Shown here: positions 8,672-15,475 of the stretch, piece by piece | Layout: each line of letters starts with the position of its first letter | Numbering within the stretch: the first letter of the stretch is position 1 | Assembly (NCBI RefSeq): GCF_010723575.1 | Contig: NZ_BLKZ01000002.1 | Coordinates: 186,001 to 250,000, forward strand | Direction of reading: 5' to 3' | Length of the DNA stretch: 64,000 nt | Source: Mycobacterium bourgelatii | Lineage (GTDB): Bacteria; Actinomycetota; Actinomycetes; Mycobacteriales; Mycobacteriaceae | Program-made: the position numbers and the translations under genes | Notes under the pieces: model-generated | The model's database searches: none | The model's input: the letters and a program-made list of their open reading frames with translations, nothing else | Told to the model about the DNA's origin: nothing

Positions 8672-9298
8672 GTGTTTGATTCACTGCTCGACACGCTCGG
8701 CCGCTCGTGGTGGGAATATCCGCTGGTTCTCGCGATTTGCGGCTTTGATGCCGTCGTTCCCGTTCTACCCAGCGAAACGGTACTGCTGACGGCGGGAATC
8801 TTGTCCGCCGAGGGGTCGATGGTGCTGGGCCTGGTAATCGTGATGGCGGCCATCGGCGGTTTTCTCGGTGACAACCTCGCTTATGCGATCGGCAATTCGG
8901 CGGATGAGCGGGTCTATCGATGGTTTGCCCGCGGGAAAAGGCGCAAAGCCAGGCTGGAGTGGGCGCAGCGCGAATTGGACCGCCGCGGCGGCCCCTTGGT
9001 TATGGTGGCCCGGTTCGTGCCCGGGGGTCGCACGGCGACCACCGTCTCCTGCGGCATGCTGGACTTTCCCTATCGCACCTTCATCGTTTTCGATGCGATC
9101 GGTTCCATCCTGTGGGCGGCGCTGAACACAGGGATCGGCTTCGTCGGCGGGCACGCCTTCGAGGGCAGACCTCTCGTGGCCTTCGCCTTCTCGTTCGCTG
9201 TCGCGCTGACACTTGGCGGCGGCATCGAACTGGTTCGCTGGGTGCTGCGGCGACGCAAAGCCGAGCGAATCCCTGCCGAAAGCCACGCCAGTCTGTAA
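8672..9298 (+). CDS. DedA/SNARE-associated family membrane protein
   Basis: This 208-residue integral membrane protein has the DedA pattern: an N-terminal re-entrant region with PVLPSETVLL, a glycine-rich GFLGDNLAYAIG, and the conserved cytosolic motif ARFVPGGRTATTVSCGM (the conserved F-x-P-G/A-R core). DedA proteins move undecaprenyl phosphate or phospholipids across the membrane. Which lipid is handled here is not visible. GTG 8672 has a weak ribosome site. Pairing with TerC directly upstream suggests a shared envelope-homeostasis job. Confidence 0.83.
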   Translation: MFDSLLDTLGRSWWEYPLVLAICGFDAVVPVLPSETVLLTAGILSAEGSMVLGLVIVMAAIGGFLGDNLAYAIGNSADERVYRWFARGKRRKARLEWAQRELDRRGGPLVMVARFVPGGRTATTVSCGMLDFPYRTFIVFDAIGSILWAALNTGIGFVGGHAFEGRPLVAFAFSFAVALTLGGGIELVRWVLRRRKAERIPAESHASL

Positions 9299-9551
9299 CT
9301 CCGCACCCGACACCGGCCGCGCGGAACCACCAAAGTGGCGGCGGGAATGTCGCAGCGCGACAAACACCACCTCACCCCGTTGTCGGATTGGGGCAAACCC
9401 TGGCGCCCCGAGTCGGGCGACCATGGAGTCGACCCCGAAATCGCCCGCCACCAACGGCGGGCGTTGACATCCGCCCTGCGCGTCGCGGCCGAAACTGGCC
9501 GGTCGCAGGGCCATGGGTGTCCCCCTCTAAGCATGAGAAGGAATGGTCGAA

Positions 9552-9959
9552 ATGACTAGCGTTCGACAACAGCCAGGGACTGAACAGGATCCAAGCCCCG
9601 GCGTCGCCGAACCCGGCATGGTCCTCACCGTGCGTTACGACGAAACCGGCCGCACAGAGACGTTCAAGCTCGGCGGCTACGGCGCTTGCGACACGGACAA
9701 GAAGCTCTATCCGCTGCGATCGCCCCTCGGTCGGGCCATCGTCGGTGCGCGCGCCGGAGAACAACGCAGGGTCGTGACGCCCGACGGCCCCGCCGTCCCG
9801 GTGACGCTGCTGGACGCCCTGGCCGACGCACGTACTCCAGCCAGACGGCCCCGGTCGAGATTCCGATCCGGGGGCCGCAACCGGCTCCGCCGACAGGCGC
9901 ACCTGGGCATGTCAGGCAGTCCGAAGAATCCGTCATCGCGAAAGGAGCGTCGACCATGA
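9552..9959 (+). CDS. GreA/GreB C-terminal-domain protein, lacks coiled coil
   Basis: This protein of about 135 residues has a core (about 20-85) that is a GreA/GreB C-terminal FKBP-like domain: GMVLTVRYDE, a LGGYG turn, YPLRSPLGRAIVGARAGEQ and VPVTLLDAL. The N-terminal coiled coil that enters the RNA polymerase channel in true Gre factors is missing. The last 45 residues are basic and low-complexity. It may bind RNA polymerase like Rnk-type regulators. ATG 9552 is nine bases from GAAGGA; ATG 9543 is an alternative. It overlaps the next gene, which contains the same domain, by four bases. Confidence 0.6.
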   Translation: MTSVRQQPGTEQDPSPGVAEPGMVLTVRYDETGRTETFKLGGYGACDTDKKLYPLRSPLGRAIVGARAGEQRRVVTPDGPAVPVTLLDALADARTPARRPRSRFRSGGRNRLRRQAHLGMSGSPKNPSSRKERRP

Positions 9960-10438
9960 TGAACGACGCGCAAACTGTGTGGCTTTCGCAGCAGGCTTAC
10001 CAGAATCTGCAGCAAGAACTCGCCACGTTGCGTGAGTTGAACGCCGTCGCACCGCAGCCGGATGCCGACGACAACAGCGTCCTCGTGCGCCAAGCACGGC
10101 ACGCGAGGATCCAGCAGATTCACGACATGTTGACCAATGCCGTCATCGGTGAGGATCCTCCCGACGACGGCATCGCCGAGGCCGGGATGGTGGTGACGGT
10201 CCGCTACGACGACAACGGCAACGGGCACGACGGGGACACCGAAACGTTTCTTCTCGGCGTGCGGGGTGCCGAACACGGCGACCTTGAGGTCTACTCCGTC
10301 AAGTCGCCGCTGGGAGCCGCCATCCTTGGCGCTCGCCCCGGTGAACGACGCACCTACACACTCCCCAATGGCGGGGCGCTCGGCGTGACGATCCTCAAGT
10401 GCGTTCCCTACGGGCTACACCAGGCCGCCTTGACCTAA
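9956..10438 (+). CDS. GreA/GreB-like transcription factor
   Basis: This 160-residue protein has a predicted helical N-terminus (about 1-60, Gln/Leu-rich, coiled-coil-like but shorter than in GreA), then the Gre C-terminal domain with GMVVTVRYDD, TETFLLG, YSVKSPLGAAILGARPGE and a GALGVTILKC strand. The start ATG 9956 has AAAGGAG eight bases upstream; an ATG at 9959 is equivalent. It overlaps the shorter Gre-domain gene before it and looks like a tandem paralogue. It probably binds the RNA polymerase secondary channel. Whether it aids transcript cleavage is unknown, because the acidic tip residues of GreA are not clearly conserved. Confidence 0.7.
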   Translation: MMNDAQTVWLSQQAYQNLQQELATLRELNAVAPQPDADDNSVLVRQARHARIQQIHDMLTNAVIGEDPPDDGIAEAGMVVTVRYDDNGNGHDGDTETFLLGVRGAEHGDLEVYSVKSPLGAAILGARPGERRTYTLPNGGALGVTILKCVPYGLHQAALT

Positions 10439-10451
10439 GTCGGTGGCAGCG

Positions 10452-11240
10452 TCACGCCCGGAGATAGTTGAGCTGCACCTGCACGGACCACTCGGCGGCG
10501 TCCCAGAGCTTCTCGTCGACATCGACGTAGACGTGTTCGACGATTTGCCGGGTGGTGGCGTCCTCGCCGAGTTCGCGCAACGCCGAGCGGACCTGTTCCA
10601 GCCGCTCGTGCCGGTGGGCCAGGTAGCCGGTTGTGACGGCGTCCAACGCGGGTAGGTCCGGGCCGTGGCCGGGCAACACCGTCCGCTTGCCGAGACCGCG
10701 CAGCCGGTGCAGCGACTCCATGTAGTCGGTCAGGCTGCCGTCTTCCTTGTCCATCACGGTGGTTCCCCGGCCCAGGACCGTGTCGGCGGTCAGTACCGCG
10801 TCGTCGAGCAGAAAGGACAAGGAGTCGGCTGTGTGGCCAGGGGTGGCCATCACCTTGATTTTCAGCCCGGCCGCGTCGATCACCTCGCCGTCGATCAGTT
10901 CGCCGCCCAGGCCACGCAGGAATCCGCTGCCCGCCGACCGCACCGTTGCTCCGGTCAACTCGACGAGCTTGTCGATCCCGTCGGTGTGGTCGGAATGCCG
11001 ATGGCTGATCAGCACGAGTGCGATGCGCCCCAGCGCCGCAACGCGCGCGATGTGTTCGTCGTCGTCCGGACCGGGGTCAACGATGACCAACTCGTCACTG
11101 CGCGGGCCGCGCAGCACCCAGGTGTTGGTGCCTTCCAGCGTCATCACACCGGGGTTGTCAGCCAACAGCACCGAGGCGGTTTCGGTAACCGGCCGCAACT
11201 CACCGTAGGCGGGATGCGTCAGCGGCGAGGTCTCGGACAT
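10452..11240 (-). CDS. Metallo-beta-lactamase-fold hydrolase (Rv3677c-like)
   Basis: This 262-residue protein carries the metal-binding signature SHRHSDHTDG (HxHxDH), a second His in MATPGHTADSL and an Asp in VLTADTVLG, so two zinc ions are likely. A C-terminal winged-helix-like region (about 185-260) makes it resemble LACTB2-type endoribonucleases rather than antibiotic-degrading enzymes. It is the third gene of a minus-strand operon, DUF4177, RidA, then this gene, with 9-10 bp spacings. RNA hydrolysis is a family inference. Confidence 0.82.
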   Translation of the reverse strand: MSETSPLTHPAYGELRPVTETASVLLADNPGVMTLEGTNTWVLRGPRSDELVIVDPGPDDDEHIARVAALGRIALVLISHRHSDHTDGIDKLVELTGATVRSAGSGFLRGLGGELIDGEVIDAAGLKIKVMATPGHTADSLSFLLDDAVLTADTVLGRGTTVMDKEDGSLTDYMESLHRLRGLGKRTVLPGHGPDLPALDAVTTGYLAHRHERLEQVRSALRELGEDATTRQIVEHVYVDVDEKLWDAAEWSVQVQLNYLRA

Positions 11241-11249
11241 GGCAGGTTG

Positions 11250-11705
11250 TCAGCCGACCTCGACGATCAGCTCGACCTCCACCGGGGCGTCGAGCGGCAA
11301 CTCGGCTACGCCGACCGCCGAACGTGCGTGCGCGCCGTTGTCTCCGAAGACCTCGGCAAGCAGGTCCGAAGCCCCGTTGATGATGCCCGGCTGACCGTTG
11401 AAACCCGGTGCCGACGCGACGAACCCGACAACTTTGACCACCCGGGTCACCGAGTCGAGGCCTACCAACGCGTCCACCGCGGCCAGCGCGTTGAGCGCAC
11501 AGATCCGCGCCAACGCTTTGCCTTCCTCCGGGGCGACATCGGCACCGACCTTGCCTGTGCCGGCCAGCTTGCCGCCCTCGATCGGCACCTGGCCGGAGGT
11601 GAAGACGAGATTGCCCGTGCGCACTGCCGGTACGTAGGCGGCCAACGGAGCCGCCAACTCCGGAAGCGACAGACCGAGTTCTTTGAGGCGGGCTGTTGCG
11701 CTCAC
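11250..11705 (-). CDS. RidA/YjgF-family imine deaminase
   Basis: The 151-residue protein belongs to the RidA/YjgF/Rid family, with an LVFTSGQVP strand, GKVGADVAPEEGKALAR, and the C-terminal VGVAELPLDAPVEVELIVEVG edge. RidA hydrolyses reactive enamine/imine intermediates made by PLP enzymes. In this sub-family the catalytic Arg of E. coli RidA is not obvious at the usual place, so the deaminase role is uncertain. The GTG start lies 10 bp after the DUF4177 gene. The order corresponds to Rv3678c. Confidence 0.82.
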   Translation of the reverse strand: MSATARLKELGLSLPELAAPLAAYVPAVRTGNLVFTSGQVPIEGGKLAGTGKVGADVAPEEGKALARICALNALAAVDALVGLDSVTRVVKVVGFVASAPGFNGQPGIINGASDLLAEVFGDNGAHARSAVGVAELPLDAPVEVELIVEVG

Positions 11706-11715
11706 CAGCTGGCCC

Positions 11716-11877
11716 CTATTTCGGACGCTTCAGGTACGCGACGTGCTGTTCACCGGTGGGACCGGGCAGCACCGCCACCAGTTCCCAACCGTCTTCACCC
11801 CATTGGTCGAGGATCTGTTTTGTGGCGTGCGTCAGCAGCGGGACGGTGGCGTATTCCCATGTCGTCGGTTGGGTCAT
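11716..11877 (-). CDS. Small DUF4177-like protein (Rv3678A-like)
   Basis: A complete 53-codon frame runs from ATG at 11877 to TAG at 11716. The protein contains WEYATVPLL, a helix, then DGWELVAVLPGP and VAYLKRPK, the pattern of short DUF4177 proteins (two strands, helix, strand). It heads the operon with RidA and the MBL-fold hydrolase. The gene after it starts 10 bp downstream. M. tuberculosis has the small gene Rv3678A at the same site. Its function is unknown. Confidence 0.78.
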   Translation of the reverse strand: MTQPTTWEYATVPLLTHATKQILDQWGEDGWELVAVLPGPTGEQHVAYLKRPK

Positions 11878-11964
11878 TACGCGAGCTTATCGGTCTCGCG
11901 TTCAGAGCTATGCGGCCAGCTCTGGCCAGCCCGGCGGCATCAGGAGCGGGTGGCTTAGCATGCG

Positions 11965-12987
11965 ATGGTGGCAAACACATCTAGCGGCGGTAGTTCCGTC
12001 GGCTGGCCGTCGCGACTGTCGAAAGCTCGTTTGCATTTCGTGACCGGCAAAGGCGGAACCGGGAAGTCAACAATTGCGGCCGCGCTGGCGTTGACGCTGG
12101 CAGCGGGTGGACGCAAGGTCTTACTCATTGAAGTCGAAGGGCGGCAAGGGATTGCGCAGCTTTTCGATGTTCCTCCGCTGCCATACGAGGAGGTCAAGAT
12201 CGCGACCGCTGAACGCGGCGGGCAGGTCAACGCGCTGGCGATAGAACTCGAAGCGGCGTTCCTGGAGTACCTCGACATGTTCTACAACCTGGGCATCGCG
12301 GGTCGGGCGATGCGGCGCGTCGGCGCTGTCGAGTTCGCGACCACGATCGCGCCCGGTCTGCGCGACGTACTGCTCACCGGCAAAATCAAGGAGACCGTAA
12401 TCCGGGTCGACAAGAACAAGCTGCCGGTTTATGACGCGATCGTCGTGGACGCGCCGCCGACCGGTCGGATAACACGGTTTCTCGACGTCACCAAGGCCCT
12501 GTCCGATTTGGCCAAGGGCGGGCCGGTGCATTCGCAGGCCGAGGGCGTGGTCAAGTTACTGCACTCCGACCAGACCGCCATCCACCTCGTGACGCTGCTC
12601 GAGGCATTGCCGGTGCAGGAGACACTAGAGGCCATCGAGGAGTTGTCCGAGATGAACCTGCCCATCGGGAGCGTGATCGTCAACCGCAATATCGAGGCCT
12701 ACCTCGATCCGGACGCGCTGGCGAAGGCGGCCGAGGGTGACATTGACGCCGACGCGGTGCGGTCAGGTTTGGCCATGGCCGGGATCACGCTTTCTGACGA
12801 CGATTTCGCCGGGCTGCTGACCGAGGCCATCCAGCATGCGACGCGGATCAGCGCCCGCGCCGAGACCGCACAACAACTCGACGCTTTGCACGTGCCTCGG
12901 TTGGAATTGCCGACGATCTCCGACGGGGTCGACCTCGGCAGTCTCTACGAGCTTTCGGAAGTGTTGGCACACCAGGGGGTTCGATGA
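11965..12987 (+). CDS. ArsA/GET3-like ATPase, first of a pair (Rv3679-like)
   Basis: This 340-residue P-loop ATPase has a deviant Walker A motif, FVTGKGGTGKSTIAAALAL (signature Lys plus P-loop Lys), switch-type EVEGRQG and a Walker B-like AIVVDAPPTGR. These place it in the ArsA/GET3 family. With the next gene it corresponds to Rv3679-Rv3680, described in M. tuberculosis as a BagA/BagB pair affecting glycerol metabolism and stress tolerance. It overlaps the second gene by four bases (ATGA). The ATG 11965 lies about 90 bp from the divergent DUF4177 gene, so the promoters share a short region. Confidence 0.87.
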   Translation: MVANTSSGGSSVGWPSRLSKARLHFVTGKGGTGKSTIAAALALTLAAGGRKVLLIEVEGRQGIAQLFDVPPLPYEEVKIATAERGGQVNALAIELEAAFLEYLDMFYNLGIAGRAMRRVGAVEFATTIAPGLRDVLLTGKIKETVIRVDKNKLPVYDAIVVDAPPTGRITRFLDVTKALSDLAKGGPVHSQAEGVVKLLHSDQTAIHLVTLLEALPVQETLEAIEELSEMNLPIGSVIVNRNIEAYLDPDALAKAAEGDIDADAVRSGLAMAGITLSDDDFAGLLTEAIQHATRISARAETAQQLDALHVPRLELPTISDGVDLGSLYELSEVLAHQGVR

Positions 12988-14144
12988 CCGTCACACCGAA
13001 AACTCTTGACATGGCCTCGATTTTGGCCGACACCTCCAACCGGGTGGTGGTGTGCTGCGGTGCCGGCGGTGTCGGTAAGACCACCACAGCGGCGGCGATG
13101 GCCATGCGCGCTGCCGAATATGGCCGCACCGTAGTCGTTTTGACGATCGACCCGGCCAAGCGTCTCGCACAGGCGTTGGGCGTCAACGATCTTGGCAATA
13201 CGCCGCAGCGGGTTCCGTTGGCGCCAGAGGTCCCAGGCGAGCTGCACGCGATGATGCTGGACATGCGACGCACCTTCGACGAGATGGTCGTCCAGTACTC
13301 GGGACCCGATCGGGCGCAATCGATTCTGGACAACCAGTTCTATCAGACCGTCGCCACATCGCTGGCCGGCACGCAAGAGTACATGGCCATGGAGAAGCTG
13401 GGTCAACTTCTGGCCCAGGACCGGTGGGACTTGGTGGTGGTGGACACGCCACCGTCGCGCAATGCGCTGGACTTCTTGGACGCTCCGAAGCGGCTCGGCA
13501 GCTTCATGGACAGTCGCCTGTGGCGGTTGCTATTGGCCCCCGGCCGGGGCATCGGCCGACTGGTAACGGGCGCAATGGGTTTGGCCATGCGAGCGATGTC
13601 AACCATCCTCGGTTCTCAAATGCTCGGCGATGCAGCGGCTTTCGTGCAGTCGCTGGACGCCACCTTCGGCGGGTTCCGCGAGAAGGCCGACCGCACCTAC
13701 GCGTTGTTGAAGCGTCGCGGCACCCAGTTCGTGGTGGTGTCGGCCGCCGAGCCCGACGCGTTGCGGGAAGCAGCCTTTTTCGTCGACCGGCTGACGCAGG
13801 AATCGATGCCGTTGGCCGGGCTCGTGTTAAACCGCACCCACCCGATGTTGTGCTCTCTGCCGATCGAACGGGCGATCGACGCCACCGAAATGCTCCAGGC
13901 CGAGCATCCCGACTCGGACGAGGCCGCGCTGACCGAAGCCGTGCTGCGGATTCACACCGAGCGCGGGCAGACGGCGAAGCGGGAGATCCGGTTGCTGTCT
14001 CGGTTCACCGGCGCCAACCCCCATGTGCCTGTCATCGGCGTGCCGTCGCTGCCGTTCGACGTCTCGGATCTGGAAGCTTTGCGCGCCCTCGGCGACCAGA
14101 TCTGTTCGGTTGGTGACGAGGCGGCTCGCGCAGCGAGGGGCTGA
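12984..14144 (+). CDS. ArsA/GET3-like ATPase, second of a pair (Rv3680-like)
   Basis: The 386-residue protein has the P-loop VVCCGAGGVGKTTTAAAMA, VLTIDPAKRLAQALG and LVVVDTPPSRNALDFLD, all typical of the ArsA/GET3 family. It lacks the duplicated second half of bacterial ArsA. It probably forms a hetero-complex with the upstream partner, whose stop it overlaps. The extreme C-terminus (VGDEAARAARG) is encoded inside one arm of a 34-bp direct duplication, so the tail may be evolving quickly. Confidence 0.87.
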   Translation: MTVTPKTLDMASILADTSNRVVVCCGAGGVGKTTTAAAMAMRAAEYGRTVVVLTIDPAKRLAQALGVNDLGNTPQRVPLAPEVPGELHAMMLDMRRTFDEMVVQYSGPDRAQSILDNQFYQTVATSLAGTQEYMAMEKLGQLLAQDRWDLVVVDTPPSRNALDFLDAPKRLGSFMDSRLWRLLLAPGRGIGRLVTGAMGLAMRAMSTILGSQMLGDAAAFVQSLDATFGGFREKADRTYALLKRRGTQFVVVSAAEPDALREAAFFVDRLTQESMPLAGLVLNRTHPMLCSLPIERAIDATEMLQAEHPDSDEAALTEAVLRIHTERGQTAKREIRLLSRFTGANPHVPVIGVPSLPFDVSDLEALRALGDQICSVGDEAARAARG

Positions 14145-14202
14145 GGAACCGGCCCATCGGCAAGAGTCGGTGACGAGGCGGCTCGCGCAGCGAGGGGCTG
14201 AG
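14112..14202 (+). repeat. 34-bp direct repeat spanning the 3' end of the ATPase gene
   Basis: The 34 bases at 14112-14145, which encode the last residues and stop of the Rv3680-like ATPase, recur identically at 14169-14202 after a 23-bp spacer. A second TGA therefore lies downstream. This looks like a recent slipped or unequal duplication. No function is implied. Confidence 0.75.
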
Positions 14203-14762
14203 TAACACGCGGTCCGACGCGGCCGGTCGGCAGCCACCACGCCGACGAATCACTCCAGCCACTTGCGCCTCCGTTCCAGGCGGCACCCGTCGTGCCCGGC
14301 TTGTAGCGACAAACTCGGGTGGGCGAAAAGTTGTCGCTAAGAGCCGGGCGCGAAGGGTCCCTCCCGGCGGAGTCACTCATGGGGCGGATGTGATCGGGAC
14401 TGCGTCGCTACATGCCCGCCGGGCCGGCGTCATCCCACCGGGCCGCCGTCCGCGTGCCGAAATTGCTGTCGCTACAAGCCGGGCAGACGCGCATGTGCTC
14501 CGGAGCGGTGACCAGTGGGACAGGTGTGGCGATGCCGATAAGGAAGCGGTAACCCCGTCCGTCACCCAGCGCGCGCTCCGCCCAGCAAGAACCCCATGAA
14601 AACGACAGCCTCCCCAGCGCTGGCGGTAACCAATTCCTATTGCGCACAAGGCAATTAGGATGCGGCAGCCCATCGGGACCCAACCCCAAGCCTTGGTTGT
14701 AACAGTAAAGTAATGACGAAGGCCGACCCGAAGGCCGGCCTTACAGTCCCATCAAACGATCG
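14203..14762. repeat. Non-coding 560 bp with a motif repeated in both orientations
   Basis: No convincing gene was found here. A word GCCCGGCTTGTAGCGACA occurs at 14294-14311. A near-copy lies in inverted orientation at 14331-14349 (two mismatches), and a further inverted copy at 14467-14484. The first two could form a hairpin of about 19 bp with an 18-nt loop. A weaker relative lies near 14403. The block follows the ATPase gene and precedes the 3' end of whiB4, so it could act as a terminator or be a small interspersed repeat. Confidence 0.5.
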
Positions 14763-15116
14763 CTAACTGATCCCGCGACGCTTGCGCTTGTCGAAGAATT
14801 CCGACCAGGAGACGACGTCGGGGTGCTGCTTCAGCAGGGCCCTGCGCTGGCGCTCGGTCATACCACCCCACACACCGAACTCGACCTTGTTGTCCAGGGC
14901 ATCCGCTGCGCATTCCTGCATAACCGGGCAGTGCCGGCAGATCACGGCAGCCTTGCGTTGGGCGGCGCCGCGGACAAAGAGTTCGTCGGGGTCGGCCGCG
15001 CGGCACAGCGCTTGCGAAACCCATCCGAGTCGCTCGTCGGCGTCACTCTTGCGTACCGGGATGCTGCCTACCGACGTGAGGTGTGTCCGTCGGCTAGCCG
15101 GACGATCTCCTGACAC
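14763..15116 (-). CDS. whiB4: WhiB4, iron-sulfur redox-sensing regulator
   Basis: This 117-residue WhiB-family protein has the four cluster cysteines (ALC, then ICRHC, then QEC; C-x29-C-x2-C-x5-C) and the GVWGG turn in EFGVWGGMTERQRR. The basic C-terminal tail KRKRR likely binds DNA. Text and position agree with M. tuberculosis WhiB4 (Rv3681c), an oxygen- and NO-sensitive 4Fe-4S protein that represses antioxidant genes and condenses DNA. GTG 15116 is supported by GAAGGGA upstream. It diverges from ponA2 over about 360 bp. Confidence 0.93.
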   Translation of the reverse strand: MSGDRPASRRTHLTSVGSIPVRKSDADERLGWVSQALCRAADPDELFVRGAAQRKAAVICRHCPVMQECAADALDNKVEFGVWGGMTERQRRALLKQHPDVVSWSEFFDKRKRRGIS

Positions 15117-15475
15117 GAGCTGATCCCTTCCTCCCGGCCACAGCCCCGTGGCCGCCCTCCTCGGGTACCAGCCGATGTGGCGATCTAGGCCACAATGCGC
15201 ACACCGGTGTTACCTGAATCTCACTGCGTATCTAAGTTAGGTGCCAGCTGGCAATTGCGCAACAGTCCGATAACGAATTTTCTTGTACGCTCGTCCAGGC
15301 TTAAGACCCTCCGCCGGTGCAAACACGGCGCGTCCGTGCGAATTGTGGCTCTGACCTGTGACGCAGGAGCAAATTACCCCGTCAGGCGGGTAGCACGCTA
15401 GATCAACACGTGCTAAAGAATTTTTTTCCGCCGGACGGCGCGGAGCCGTGACAAAGGGTCGCTACTGTAGTACGC
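15117..15475. other. Divergent promoter region between whiB4 and ponA2
   Basis: This 359-bp region holds no gene I can support. It must contain the promoters of both divergent genes. A TACTGTAGT stretch at about 15461-15469 could be part of a -10 element just before the ponA2 ATG. No clear operator palindrome was recognised. Confidence 0.4.

Noticed and set aside
9335..9559. Possible 74-codon gene between dedA and the first Gre-domain gene
   Set aside because: No ribosome site or recognised motif, and it runs into the next gene; left as non-coding.
10665..11984. Plus-strand open frame of about 439 codons over the MBL and RidA genes
   Set aside because: Antisense to genes with intact motifs (HxHxDH, RidA core); its composition is typical of a GC-rich shadow frame.
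14408..14689. Minus-strand 93-codon frame with a CPAC motif upstream of whiB4
   Set aside because: Only one Cys pair, it covers the repeated motif and has no start signal; likely chance.
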